Origin: Gilliamella sp. App4-10
GTDB lineage: Bacteria > Pseudomonadota > Gammaproteobacteria > Enterobacterales > Orbaceae
Assembly (NCBI RefSeq): GCF_001690495.1
Contig: NZ_LZGS01000048.1
Coordinates: 1 to 64,000 of the forward strand
Direction of reading: 5' to 3'
DNA length: 64,000 bases
Under the pieces are notes generated by a model that did no database searches, was not told where the DNA came from, and saw only the letters and a list, made by a program, of their open reading frames with translations. Positions 1 to 10,481 of the stretch are shown here, one piece after another (position 1 is the stretch's first letter; each line of letters starts with the position of its first letter). Made by a program: the position numbers and the translations under genes.

Positions 1-8
1 TTGGTTAA

Positions 9-1238
<1,230 letters not shown>

Positions 1239-1262
1239 TTTAATTAAGCCTTATCGGGCCAT

Positions 1263-1293
1263 AGAAAGGGTGTCATTAGATGCCCTTTCTTAT
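1263..1293 (+). terminator. hairpin after tuf
   Basis: AGAAAGGG (1263-1270) and CCCTTTCT (1283-1290) form an 8-bp stem 25 bases after the tuf stop. The run of T after it is weak, so termination may be partial before secE. Confidence 0.6.
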
Positions 1294-1377
1294 CTAGTCT
1301 GTTTAGCAAAATGTTTTTATTAAAAGAGCATTTTGGAAAATAGATATTACTATAAATAAGATAATCATAGGTTTTAT

Positions 1378-1779
1378 ATGCTAGTAAGTAACGAGAGTCA
1401 AGATACAAATACTATTCTGGACAAATTTAAGTGGTGTTTAGTTCTAGTGTTGATTGTGTTTGTTGTTTGGGGAAATTTTTATTTTGCTGGACCTAATGAT
1501 ATATATCAACCTAATACAATCGTTCGGATTATTGCTGTTATTGTGACTTCGCTGTTAACTTTGCTCATAGCGATCACAACAAACAAAGGTAAATCATTTT
1601 TGTTCTTTTTACAAGAATCTAGAAAAGAGTTAAGAAAAGTTGTATGGCCAACTCGTAAAAAAACGGCACAAACAACTTTACTGATTGCAGCTATCACAGT
1701 TATTGTTGGTTTAGCACTTTGGGGAATGGATTCTTTATTCCGTTCAATAATCTTTTATTTAACATCAATAGGGCGTTAA
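1378..1779 (+). CDS. secE: Preprotein translocase subunit SecE
   Basis: Essential small membrane subunit of the SecYEG protein-export channel, which clamps SecY. The 133-residue length is close to the 127 of E. coli. Three hydrophobic segments are visible: about residues 18-36, 44-66 and 100-128. The conserved cytoplasmic segment between the second and third ([20 protein letters not shown], about 77-96) is diagnostic for SecE. The stop is one base before the nusG start, so the two genes are co-transcribed and probably translationally coupled, the usual bacterial arrangement. Confidence 0.97.
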   Translation: MLVSNESQDTNTILDKFKWCLVLVLIVFVVWGNFYFAGPNDIYQPNTIVRIIAVIVTSLLTLLIAITTNKGKSFLFFLQESRKELRKVVWPTRKKTAQTTLLIAAITVIVGLALWGMDSLFRSIIFYLTSIGR

Positions 1780-1780
1780 T

Positions 1781-2326
1781 ATGAGCGAAACACAACAAAA
1801 ACGATGGTATGTTATTCAAGCTTATTCTGGTTACGAAGCGCGTGTTGCACAATCATTACGTGAATATATCAAATTGCATAATATGGAAGATGCATTTGGT
1901 GAAGTATTAGTGCCAACCGAAGAAGTCGTTGAAATGAAAAGTGGTCAACGTCGTAAAAGTGAACGAAAATTTTTCCCTGGTTATGTATTAGTTGAAATGA
2001 TGATGAATGATGCAACTTGGCATTTAGTGAAAAGTGTGCCAAGAACAATGGGCTTTATTGGTGGTACTTCGGATAGACCAGCACCTATTAGCCAACGTGA
2101 AGTTGATGCAATCATGAATCGTCTACAGCAAGTTGGTGATAAACCACGTCCTAAAACATTATTTGAACCGGGTGAGCTTGTTCGTGTTAATGAAGGTCCA
2201 TTTGCTGACTTTAACGGTGTTGTGGAAGAAGTTGACTACGAAAAAAATCGCTTAAAAGTATCGGTTTCTATTTTTGGACGCTCAACTCCTGTAGAGCTAG
2301 ATTTTAGTCAAGTTGAAAAGAGCTAA
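1781..2326 (+). CDS. nusG: Transcription termination/antitermination factor NusG
   Basis: Binds RNA polymerase and links it to Rho or to the ribosome through S10. Its 181 residues match E. coli NusG. The N-terminal NGN domain opens with [12 protein letters not shown]. The C-terminal KOW motif lies around residues 128-155 ([20 protein letters not shown]). It directly follows secE with a one-base gap and is closed by a strong intrinsic terminator. Confidence 0.98.
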   Translation: MSETQQKRWYVIQAYSGYEARVAQSLREYIKLHNMEDAFGEVLVPTEEVVEMKSGQRRKSERKFFPGYVLVEMMMNDATWHLVKSVPRTMGFIGGTSDRPAPISQREVDAIMNRLQQVGDKPRPKTLFEPGELVRVNEGPFADFNGVVEEVDYEKNRLKVSVSIFGRSTPVELDFSQVEKS

Positions 2327-2370
2327 TCTTTTGATATAGTTTTTTTCACTGAATTAGCAGTATCTTTTAG

Positions 2371-2405
2371 AAAGCCACAAGAGTCTATCTTGTGGCTTTC
2401 TTTTT
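2371..2405 (+). terminator. intrinsic terminator after nusG
   Basis: A perfect 12-bp stem, AAAGCCACAAGA with TCTTGTGGCTTT, has a 5-base loop and is followed by CTTTTT. It sits 45 bases after the nusG stop and ends the tuf-secE-nusG unit. Confidence 0.92.
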
Positions 2406-2544
2406 ATAAAATAAATATAATGCCTTTCGAGAATTTGAGAATAATAGATCTATTTCTAATATATTTTATTAAAGTGAGTCGCCAAGGTAGATAAAACCAC
2501 TATAGGATCATAATTTAATTTATTATTAATATAATACAGGCAAT

Positions 2545-3096
2545 CTATTCTTTTTTAGATTTTTTTATTCTTTTACCCATATCAAAGTGATATCCCAACC
2601 AATAGTTAGGCCAACGTGCTTCGATTCCTATATTATTAACTATTAAAGCAACCATGACTAATAAAACCGAACCTATAAGTACTGGTGTTATCAAGAATGA
2701 ATAGTCAGTAATTCCGGACATCATGATTAGAATAGGGTTTGCACCAGCTGGAGCGTGAACTACACGTAGTAACTGCATCAATGCGATAGATGTCCCAACT
2801 GCTAATGCTATCGGTATAATTCCATTACTAAATAAATTAATGAACAACACACCTATAAAAGACGAAATAAAATGCCCTCCGATTACACTTCTTGGTTGTG
2901 CTAATGGAGATTTAGGTACAGCAAATAACAAGACGCATGTTGCGCCAAATGGAGCCATAATTGCTAATGTACCTCCCCACTGAGTGATTACGAGCAAAGT
3001 CAAAATCCCTAAAGCACCCCCAATAAATCCTCTCAATATAGCTACTGCGTGAGGTTTAGGCGGCATCACCTCTCTTCCTTTTAATTTTTCTAGCAT
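2545..3096 (-). CDS. HPP-family integral membrane protein
   Basis: A 183-residue membrane protein with four to five hydrophobic helices. The family hallmark is visible as PFGATCVLLFAVPKSPLAQP near residues 49-68, and the second signature HAPAGANP is near 114-121 (HPPAGA in most relatives). Some HPP proteins have been linked to nitrite or ion transport, but function in bacteria is largely unassigned, so none is claimed. The start is supported by AGGAGAG six bases upstream. It is divergent from a TetR-type gene, with a strong palindrome between them, so that regulator probably controls it. Confidence 0.85.
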   Translation of the reverse strand: MLEKLKGREVMPPKPHAVAILRGFIGGALGILTLLVITQWGGTLAIMAPFGATCVLLFAVPKSPLAQPRSVIGGHFISSFIGVLFINLFSNGIIPIALAVGTSIALMQLLRVVHAPAGANPILIMMSGITDYSFLITPVLIGSVLLVMVALIVNNIGIEARWPNYWLGYHFDMGKRIKKSKKE

Positions 3097-3145
3097 AAAT
3101 CTCTCCTGTTTGGTTAATGTGGGATTTTAATAAAACTAGCAATCG

Positions 3146-3175
3146 CATTAAGTAAACGATATTGTTTACTTAATG
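3146..3175. promoter_or_regulatory. candidate TetR-family operator (12-6-12 inverted repeat)
   Basis: CATTAAGTAAAC (3146-3157) and GTTTACTTAATG (3164-3175) are perfect inverted arms around a 6-base spacer. The site lies between the divergent HPP and TetR genes, 50 bases from the former start and about 100 from the latter. Dyad size and position fit the operator of the adjacent TetR protein. Assignment is by position. Confidence 0.7.
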
Positions 3176-3276
3176 TATATTTATTAACTATAAAGGTCAA
3201 ATATTATTTATAATTAACTATATTAGAGTTGTTGTGATAGAATCAAAAATATTCTAGCAATTACAAATAATAAAAA

Positions 3277-3849
3277 ATGAAATTGAAGCCTGAAATTGTT
3301 GATACGATACTTGTTGCGGCTGAATCGCTGTTTAATGAATATGGTTATCATCCTGTTAGTTTAGAGCTTGTTGCAGAAAATGCAGGTGTATCAAAAAGAA
3401 CATTATATAAATATTTTGGTGACAAAAATGGGCTTGTAAGTAAAGTGTTACTTAAGCGGAATGATTTTTTTAAAAAATCACTTACAGATGTTATCGCTGT
3501 TTTTTCTGAGAAAAAAGACAAAATCAATGCAATTATTTCATGGCATATAAAATGGTTTAAGAATGATAATTACCGTGGTTGCATGTTTGTACGAGCTAAG
3601 TCTGAATATAACAATAAAAGTGAAGAAATATGCGCTATTGTTAGTGAACATAAAAAATGGATTCAAGATAGGATTTTTGAATGTCTAGGAGGCACAAAGT
3701 CATGTGAACAAGCATCTTGCCTAATTATGTTAATACTTGAAGGTATGATATCTTGCACATCCGTTTTTGGTATTGAGGGATATGATTTTGAACAGGCAAA
3801 AATGTACATCTATGATATCATCGATAACATTGGCGAAGATAACCTATGA
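3277..3849 (+). CDS. TetR/AcrR-family transcriptional regulator
   Basis: A 190-residue protein with the TetR DNA-binding fold at the N-terminus. The helix-turn-helix spans about residues 22-45, with the recognition segment AGVSKRTLYKYFGDKNGL. The remaining all-helical portion is the ligand and dimer domain, whose ligand cannot be read from sequence. It is divergent from the HPP membrane protein, and the 30-base inverted repeat at 3146-3175 is its probable binding site, giving likely control of its neighbour and itself. No clear Shine-Dalgarno sequence precedes the ATG. Confidence 0.88.
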   Translation: MKLKPEIVDTILVAAESLFNEYGYHPVSLELVAENAGVSKRTLYKYFGDKNGLVSKVLLKRNDFFKKSLTDVIAVFSEKKDKINAIISWHIKWFKNDNYRGCMFVRAKSEYNNKSEEICAIVSEHKKWIQDRIFECLGGTKSCEQASCLIMLILEGMISCTSVFGIEGYDFEQAKMYIYDIIDNIGEDNL

Positions 3850-3916
3850 ATTTAAATAGCTGGCTTATAGACAATGGATAGCCATTACCTCAAGCCTCTT
3901 AACCGAAATGATCAAT

Positions 3917-5839
3917 TTAATCTAAGTTAAACGACTCCAGCTGTTGTTGCAATTCTAACCATTGTAGTTCTGTTTCTTCTAATTGATTTTTAAGTTGGCT
4001 TTGCTCTAGTAACAAAGTTGTAAGTTCGTTTTTTTTGCTCGCGTCATAGATTGCAGGATCTGACAATTGTTCTTCAATTTGTTTTAATTGATTGGTTAAT
4101 TTATCAAGCATCTGTTCTTCTTTTTGTAACTGTTTTTTTATTGGCTGCATTTGTGCGCGTAATTCAGCTTGCTTGCGTTTTTGCTCTTTACGATCTTGAG
4201 CTGATATGTTACTTGTATTTTCTTTTTTTTGTGAATTTATGTCGTCATTTGATTGGTTATCATTTTTTTGTGCTTCGGCTAACCATTTTTGATAATCATC
4301 AAGATCTCCCTCAAATGGCATGACTTGTTGATTATGAACCAGATAAAATTCATCAGTTGTAGATCGCAATAAGTGACGATCATGCGAAACTACGACTAAT
4401 GCACCGTCAAAATCAATTAGCGCTTCAGTCAACGCTTGTCGCATATCTAAATCTAGATGGTTAGTTGGTTCGTCTAATAAAAGAAGATTCGGTTTTTGCC
4501 AGACAATTAAGGCTAAAACAAGTCGCGCCTTTTCACCACCCGAGAAAGTTTTAACTGGCTCGGTGACTTTATCGCCTTGAAAATCAAATCCACCTAAATA
4601 ATTACGCAGTTCTTGCTCTGTATTTTTCGGTTCGGCAAGTTGCGTTAAATGCCAAAGTGGTGATTCATCAGGGCGTAGATATTCTAATTGATGTTGAGCA
4701 AAATAGCCTAATTTAACACCTTTAGCGAGATTAATATGTCCTTCCTTAGGTGCAAGTTCTCCGGCGAGTAATTTAATCAGTGTTGATTTCCCCGCACCAT
4801 TGCGTCCTAATAAGCCAATGCGCGAACCGGGAACTAAATTAAGCTTAATTTTTTCTAGTATAATTTTATCATCGTAACCCGCGACGACTTTGTCCATCAT
4901 TAACAAAGGGCTTGGTAAGAATTCTGATGGCTTAAAATTAAAATGAAATGGATTATCAACATGCGCAGGTGCAATTAGCTCCATTCTTTCTAACATTTTT
5001 ATACGGCTTTGTGCCTGTTTAGCTTTTGTTGCTTTGGCTCTAAAGCGATCGATATAATTTTGCAAGTGTGCAACTTTGAGTTGTTGGCTTTCATAAAGCG
5101 ACTGTTGTTGAGCAAGTTTAGTTGAACGTTGGATCTCAAAGGAGGAATAATTGCCCGTATATTCAAATAAACTCTTTTGCTCAATATGAATAATTTTATT
5201 GACTAATGGATCCAAAAAATCACGATCGTGAGAGATTAAAATCAAAGTTCCCGGATAGTTACTTAACCATTTTTCAAGCCAAATCACGGCATCTAAATCA
5301 AGGTGATTGGTTGGTTCATCAAGCAATAATAAATCAGAGCGACACATTAATGCCTGAGCCAAATTTAATCGCATTCGCCAACCACCAGAATAGGACTTAA
5401 CCGGTAACATTAATTGTTCATTAGAAAATCCTAGTCCATGTAGTAGCGTTGCGGCTCGAGCGCGAATTGTCCAAGCATCAATGGTATCAAGCTTTTCATG
5501 AATAATCGCAATTTGCTGACCATTATTTTGCTGATTGGCAATATCTAATTGTTTTTCTAATTGACGATATTCACGATCACCATCAATGGCATATTCAATC
5601 GCAGGGATATCTAATGCGGGTGTTTCTTGATTGACCCAAGCGAGTTGCCATTGCGATGGTATATTTAACGTGCCAGCATCAGCTTGAATTTCACCTTTAA
5701 TCAGTGAAAAGAGCGTCGATTTTCCGCAACCATTTTTACCTACTAACCCCACTTTTTGTTGAGGATTAATGGTTGCTGATGCATTATCTAAAAGCAAGTT
5801 AACGCCTCGGCGCACTTGGATTGAATCAAAAACTATCAT
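3917..5839 (-). CDS. yheS: ABC-F family ATPase YheS
   Basis: Soluble twin-ATPase protein of the ABC-F group, whose members act on ribosomes rather than as transporters. The 640 residues match E. coli YheS (637) nearly end to end. Walker A motifs are GKNGCGKST (about 34-42) and GRNGAGKST (about 345-353). The signature motifs are SGGW and SGGEK, each with LLLDEPTNHLDLD as Walker B. An arginine- and lysine-rich inter-domain linker contains RFRAKATKAKQAQSRIKMLE. The C-terminus is a glutamine-rich coiled coil (about 530-635). It has no membrane segments. It stands alone, convergent with the TetR gene. Confidence 0.95.
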   Translation of the reverse strand: MIVFDSIQVRRGVNLLLDNASATINPQQKVGLVGKNGCGKSTLFSLIKGEIQADAGTLNIPSQWQLAWVNQETPALDIPAIEYAIDGDREYRQLEKQLDIANQQNNGQQIAIIHEKLDTIDAWTIRARAATLLHGLGFSNEQLMLPVKSYSGGWRMRLNLAQALMCRSDLLLLDEPTNHLDLDAVIWLEKWLSNYPGTLILISHDRDFLDPLVNKIIHIEQKSLFEYTGNYSSFEIQRSTKLAQQQSLYESQQLKVAHLQNYIDRFRAKATKAKQAQSRIKMLERMELIAPAHVDNPFHFNFKPSEFLPSPLLMMDKVVAGYDDKIILEKIKLNLVPGSRIGLLGRNGAGKSTLIKLLAGELAPKEGHINLAKGVKLGYFAQHQLEYLRPDESPLWHLTQLAEPKNTEQELRNYLGGFDFQGDKVTEPVKTFSGGEKARLVLALIVWQKPNLLLLDEPTNHLDLDMRQALTEALIDFDGALVVVSHDRHLLRSTTDEFYLVHNQQVMPFEGDLDDYQKWLAEAQKNDNQSNDDINSQKKENTSNISAQDRKEQKRKQAELRAQMQPIKKQLQKEEQMLDKLTNQLKQIEEQLSDPAIYDASKKNELTTLLLEQSQLKNQLEETELQWLELQQQLESFNLD

Positions 5840-5927
5840 GATATTTTTGGCTATTATTCAACGTAAAATAGGTTAATAAAAAATTGTTTTAATCATCCAA
5901 AATTAGGAACGTTATAAAACAATCAAT

Positions 5928-5965
5928 TTAAATAAAAAAGCCCTTTGTTAAAACGGAAAGGGCTT
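5928..5965 (-). terminator. intrinsic terminator of the OPT transporter gene
   Basis: Perfect 9-bp arms AAGCCCTTT (5938-5946) and AAAGGGCTT (5957-5965). On the minus strand the stem is followed by TTTTTT, as expected for termination of the gene ending at 5986. Confidence 0.9.
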
Positions 5966-5985
5966 AAATTTAATTATTCACAGGA

Positions 5986-7989
5986 CTATTTTTTTATTGC
6001 CGATAATGCACGACGAATAAAAAATACACATATACCAACAAAAACAAAGAGGCCTAAAAGTTCAGGTAACACTCCTAAATCGACCGGTATTGCAAGTGGA
6101 GCATCATTTCCGCCATTGGTAATGCTAATCACAATCACAATAGCTAATAAAACACCTACTAAGCTTTCACCAACAATCAATCCAGATGCAATTAATGCCG
6201 CTTTCCGATCAACTTTTTTGAATTGCTCTTCTGGATCTAAATTTTGTGCTTTGGCTTTTTTGTAAGCATTACGTTTAATTATCCATGATAATAAAGTGCC
6301 GATAAAAATCGGTGTAGTGATGCTTGGTGGTAAATAAATTCCTAAACCAACAGCGAGTGCGGGTATGCGAAATTTAGATTTATTTTTGGCTAGAATTAAA
6401 TCAATAATGATAATAATAGCACCTAAAATAAGCCCTATTAAAATCATCGTCCAGTCAAGTTGATGTGCAAAGATGCCTTTAGCTATTGTTGTCATGAGCG
6501 TTGCTTGTGGCGCAGCTAAAACTTGAGTTGCATCCATATCTGGACGCGGCAAAGCACCGGTAAAGCCGTAAGCGTTATATAAAATTTCTAAAATAGGCGC
6601 AATAACAATCGCACCAACAACACAGCCAAGTAATAATGCCACTTGTTGTTTCCATGGCGTTGCATTAACCAAATAGCCTGTTTTTAGGTCTTGCAAATTA
6701 TCATTTGAAATACAAGCTATTGCCAAAACAACGCTAGTTGTAAAAAGTGCAAGAGCTGTTGCAAAATTGGAACTTTCGACAGAAACTAGCATCCCATTGA
6801 TTTCGCCTAAACCTAATAAGATTAATGAAATGACAACTACAGCAACAATTGCAATACCTGATATTGGGCTCGCTGATGAGCCAACAAGCCCTGCCATATA
6901 ACCACAAGCAGCAGCCACTAAAAAGCCCATAATAAAAGCAAATAGTACAGCGCAAAAAACTAATGCCCAAGCTACATCTGCTGATAATCCACTATCAGCA
7001 ATAAATGAATAAAAAGTGGCGAGTAAAATAACTACCATACCGCCCATGATTAATAAAATGGCTTTTGGTGATAAATCTCGTTCGGTTAGTGCGATATCAT
7101 TTACTGACACATCTGAACGCATACTTTTAAATGAGATTTTTAATCCTTCAGTCATCGGTTTTATTAACATAAGTAATGTCCAAACCGCAGCAATAGCGAT
7201 TACCCCCGCACCAATAAAGCGGATATCTTTTGCCCAAAATGCCATAGCAATTTCAGATAAAGGTTGACTGGTATCATAATCAGTAATTGCACTTAAAATT
7301 GGGATGCCAAATCCCCAGCCAATAATGGTACCAATTAAAATAGCAATACCAGACATAATCCCTATTAAATAACCAGCACTCAGTAAAGCTAAAGAGAATC
7401 CCATAGGCAGTTGAAAAATGGATTTGCCAGCGGTAAACCAATAAGCTGTACTTTCAGATAACGCACGAAAACCATTAGTAAATAGGCTAACAATAGAAGC
7501 AATAATACCACCAAATAAAATATCTTTTAAACCATCATTAGCTTCATTATTATTTGTTTTAGAGCCTGCCTTTAAAATTTCAGCGGCGGCTACACCCTCA
7601 GGGTAAGGTAAATTACTTTTAACTACCATGACATGACGCAATGGAATTGAAAATAAAACCCCAAGCATCCCACCAGCGGCGCATATTGCAAAGGTTAGCC
7701 AAAAGGGAAAGTCTTGCCAGTAACCAATCATTAACAAACCAGGAAGCACAAAAATAATTGAAGATAATGTACCAGCTGCTGATGCTTGAGTTTGCACCAT
7801 GTTATTTTCTAAAATAGTTGACCCCGAAAACAATTTTAATATTGCCATTGAAATCACTGCAGCTGGAATTGCTGATGAAAATGTTAATCCAACTTTTAAA
7901 CCAAGATAAACATTCGATGCAGTAAAAATGACAGTAATAAAAGCACCAAGGATGGTACCTCTTAAAGTAAGTTCACGTAAATTATTCAT
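5986..7989 (-). CDS. OPT-family oligopeptide transporter
   Basis: Large polytopic membrane protein of 667 residues with about 14-16 hydrophobic helices across its length. The N-terminus (ELTLRGTILGAFITVIFTAS, then NVYLGLKVGLTFSSAIPAA) is the typical start of bacterial OPT proteins. SNLPYPEGVAAAEIL (about 125-139) and an NDNLQDLKTGYLVNATPWKQ segment (about 429-448) are family landmarks. Bacterial members are generally taken to import short peptides or metal chelates by proton symport. The substrate is not readable here. It is a single gene with its own terminator. Confidence 0.9.
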   Translation of the reverse strand: MNNLRELTLRGTILGAFITVIFTASNVYLGLKVGLTFSSAIPAAVISMAILKLFSGSTILENNMVQTQASAAGTLSSIIFVLPGLLMIGYWQDFPFWLTFAICAAGGMLGVLFSIPLRHVMVVKSNLPYPEGVAAAEILKAGSKTNNNEANDGLKDILFGGIIASIVSLFTNGFRALSESTAYWFTAGKSIFQLPMGFSLALLSAGYLIGIMSGIAILIGTIIGWGFGIPILSAITDYDTSQPLSEIAMAFWAKDIRFIGAGVIAIAAVWTLLMLIKPMTEGLKISFKSMRSDVSVNDIALTERDLSPKAILLIMGGMVVILLATFYSFIADSGLSADVAWALVFCAVLFAFIMGFLVAAACGYMAGLVGSSASPISGIAIVAVVVISLILLGLGEINGMLVSVESSNFATALALFTTSVVLAIACISNDNLQDLKTGYLVNATPWKQQVALLLGCVVGAIVIAPILEILYNAYGFTGALPRPDMDATQVLAAPQATLMTTIAKGIFAHQLDWTMILIGLILGAIIIIIDLILAKNKSKFRIPALAVGLGIYLPPSITTPIFIGTLLSWIIKRNAYKKAKAQNLDPEEQFKKVDRKAALIASGLIVGESLVGVLLAIVIVISITNGGNDAPLAIPVDLGVLPELLGLFVFVGICVFFIRRALSAIKK

Positions 7990-8214
7990 ATTTTTACTAA
8001 AGTTAATTTAATAGGAGGGTATTATATACTTAATTCGCTTTTATCGGCTAGAAGTTCCTTAAATAGCCTTGTATTTGCCACTTTTCATCGTTGTTTTGGT
8101 GAAATAATTACCAATAACACCAAAATATATTGAAATTAATGTTTAAAAAACAATCGTTTTACAACGAAATCATTTACAATGATGCTAACTAATGACTTAT
8201 TTATGGGGGGTATT

Positions 8215-9018
8215 TTGAACAAATTGCAGCGATTACAGACTATTACCAAACAACTACGCGACCCAATTAATGGTTGCGAATGGGATCGAGTTCAAACTTT
8301 TTCGTCTTTAAAATCATATACACTAGAAGAAACGTATGAAGTGCTTGATGCAATTGATAAACAAGATATGGAGGAGCTAAAAAAAGAACTTGGCGATTTA
8401 TTGTTTCATATTGTCTTTTATGCTGATTTAGCCCAAGAACAAGGAAGCTTTGATTTAGATGAAGTTTGTTTAGCGGTTGCTGATAAGTTAGTTTGTCGTC
8501 ATCCGCATATTTTTACCGAAAATAAGTCTGAAAAACCTAGCTGGGAACAACTTAAACAAAAAGAACGCGATCAAAAAGCACAATACTCATTGCTTGATGA
8601 TATTCCCCAAGCAATACCGGCTTTAATGCAAGCTGAAAAAATTCAAAAACGTTGTACCTCAGTTGGTTTTGATTGGCATGATATAAAATCCGTGCTTGAT
8701 AAAGTTAAAGAGGAGCTTGGTGAGGTTGAGCAAGAGTTAGTGCGAACCAAACAAGATCCACAAAAAATTGAAGAAGAGTTAGGCGATTTATTGTTTGCTA
8801 CCGTCAATTTAGCTAGGCATTTAAAGGTTGAATCTGAACTCTGTTTACAGCAAGCTAATAAAAAATTTATTCGGCGATTTCAGCAAGTAGAAGCGATACT
8901 TAAACAAAAAAATCTGTCTTTGACTGATGCAACGCTTGAACAAATGGAAGACGCATGGCAAAGTGTTAAACAATTAGAACAGATTAAACTCAATAGCGAA
9001 GTGGATAAAAATGACTGA
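8215..9018 (+). CDS. mazG: Nucleoside triphosphate pyrophosphohydrolase MazG
   Basis: Hydrolyses NTPs and dNTPs to monophosphates and pyrophosphate, and moderates (p)ppGpp signalling in E. coli. Two tandem MazG domains are present. The first has the acidic metal-binding pattern EETYEVLDAID and KKELGDLLFHIVFYADLAQE. The second has KVKEELGEVEQEL and EEELGDLLFATVNLARHL. The TTG at 8215 is chosen because it follows a GGGGGG stretch and gives NKLQRLQTITKQLRDP, aligning with the E. coli start at 267 residues; in-frame ATGs at 8179 and 8203 are alternatives. Its last eight bases overlap the next gene. Confidence 0.94.
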   Translation: MNKLQRLQTITKQLRDPINGCEWDRVQTFSSLKSYTLEETYEVLDAIDKQDMEELKKELGDLLFHIVFYADLAQEQGSFDLDEVCLAVADKLVCRHPHIFTENKSEKPSWEQLKQKERDQKAQYSLLDDIPQAIPALMQAEKIQKRCTSVGFDWHDIKSVLDKVKEELGEVEQELVRTKQDPQKIEEELGDLLFATVNLARHLKVESELCLQQANKKFIRRFQQVEAILKQKNLSLTDATLEQMEDAWQSVKQLEQIKLNSEVDKND

Positions 9019-9451
9019 ACCAAAAAATGAACTGTATCAAGAGATCGAAGCATGGGCACAAAATGCGATATTAAATAGTCCAACATGGAGCATTAACCAG
9101 CTCGATTACTCAGAAAAAAGCATTACTGTTGTTGAAATGATCATGAGTGAACTGGCTGAAAAGAACTTCAGCATATCAGAAGAACAACTCAACATGATCT
9201 CACAAGAATACGGATGTTATTTATTACTTACCGCCCATAAATTATACGGTGGAGAATTTTATTGGAATGAAGAGTTTGAACAACCGATGTTAATTTGCTG
9301 TGAACCTAATTCTATGATAGTGCTCATGACATGGAACAAAGTAAAAGGGCGTTTAGTGGGCGATAAAGCCGATCATATTGCGTATTTCTTAGATGAATTT
9401 GGCAAAGCCACCTTTCAACCTGAAGAAGGTACACATGTGGTTTATTTATAG
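9011..9451 (+). CDS. uncharacterised 146-residue protein overlapping mazG
   Basis: A soluble, acidic 146-residue protein with no signal peptide, membrane helix or motif I recognise. The middle holds EYGCYLLLTAHKLYGGEFYW and the end holds DKADHIAYFLDEFGKATFQP. Its ATG lies inside the mazG 3' end, overlapping by eight bases, so it is co-transcribed and probably translationally coupled. This suggests a housekeeping role near MazG, but the sequence does not show what. Codon use resembles its neighbours. Confidence 0.75.
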   Translation: MTEPKNELYQEIEAWAQNAILNSPTWSINQLDYSEKSITVVEMIMSELAEKNFSISEEQLNMISQEYGCYLLLTAHKLYGGEFYWNEEFEQPMLICCEPNSMIVLMTWNKVKGRLVGDKADHIAYFLDEFGKATFQPEEGTHVVYL

Positions 9452-10478
9452 CTACTACAAATTAAACTATTTCTAAATTTGTCGTGTGATAGCCTCGAAT
9501 CTTTGGGGCTATGCTATTACTACTTTACACATCAAAACCGATATTATTCTTGTCTAACTAATAATAATTATTTATTCATAACTAGTTGTTAAAGCAACAA
9601 ACATGCACAGGCACAAAATCTTGTAATTGAAAATAATAGCTATCGATTGACTTTGTTTTTAATATAAATTATCTCTTATAAAGAGTATTAAATGTAATCA
9701 AGCTATTATTTTTATGCTTAAACGTATAGTTACCTGAAGATTTTTTACAAAGTTTTTAGTCGTTGACTAAAGCTAAATTGCTCTAACACACTATATAATC
9801 ACATGATTTTACTAAAAACGCCAAAATAAAAAACCAATAAAATCAATTACCTACCTGATCATTTTTTATAGAGAAACACACCAAATTTTACAACATTTAA
9901 AGGTAAAGGTTATTATTGCCATTTGTCCAGTATCGAAATGTGTCGACAATTGAATAAGATAGTACTCTAAACAGAAATGTATGCTTTGTCAGGAACAAAT
10001 CATAGTCGATGTATTAAGACCGAATGAAGGTGAAAAGCTACTAAGGCCAAATTGTGTAGCCGTTTTTGGAGTTTTTAGGCAATTTAGCACAAAATCCCTT
10101 AAATTGAACACAATAATCATAGCTATTTTTTATCAGGAAAACTTAAAACGATCAAATCCCATGCGCCCAACTAATTTTATCCACCACCATCAAAAATTAG
10201 ACTTATATCTCATAAAAAAATTTGGTAATTCATTGATTTTCTTTTTTATTTCCCTTATTTAACAAAAAACAAAACTTTTAAACAGTTAAAGATGTTCCTA
10301 AAAGCTTAATCAAAGTCACCATTAACAAAACTTTACAAAAACTTAACAAAAAAGCTAGCCAAGATTTTTTTAAACGGCTATACTTTCGACAATTAGAATA
10401 AAACTAGCTCATTTTACAAGCTGTCAGTCTGAAAAAAAGAGAAATGAAAAGAAAAGATCACTTGGTGGGTAGGGTGTT
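9452..10478. other. 1-kb AT-rich region without a convincing gene
   Basis: After a weak hairpin (ATAGCCTC at 9489-9496 with GGGGCTAT at 9505-9512) there is about 1 kb of very AT-rich DNA with only short open frames. The 93-codon frame at 9981-10262 has a composition unlike the neighbouring genes. The segment 9709-9870 resembles 12158-12400 on the other side of the surface-protein gene. The last 250 bases form a leader resembling the one at 55.6-55.85 kb. Confidence 0.6.
9709..9870. repeat. diverged repeat, left flank of surface-protein gene
   Basis: Shares an ordered series of blocks with 12158-12400: a TTTTTAT..TTAAAC block, a CTGAA..GATTTTTT block, GACTAAAGCTAAAT (9774-9787) matching AACTAAAAGCTAAAT, and ATCAATTACCTACCTGA matching ACAATTACCTATCTGA. 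Aligned by eye, so boundaries are approximate. Confidence 0.4.
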
Positions 10479-10481
10479 ATG
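10260..10481 (+). repeat. conserved leader upstream of the surface-protein gene
   Basis: Resembles 55640-55857. The longest shared core is CCAAGATTTTTTTAAAC (10359-10375 here, 55737-55753 there). It is followed by AACTAGCTCATTTTACAAGCT versus AGTTAGCTTATTTTATAGGC, and by a G-rich ribosome binding region (GGTGGGTAGGG versus GGTTGGGTTAGGG) just before the start codon. Shared leader and RBS suggest two members of one regulated family. Confidence 0.6.

Noticed and set aside
9981-10262. 93-codon open frame in the region before the surface-protein gene
   Set aside because: No RBS, odd composition with long Ile/Phe/Lys runs, no family resemblance; its end overlaps the conserved leader. Treated as chance.
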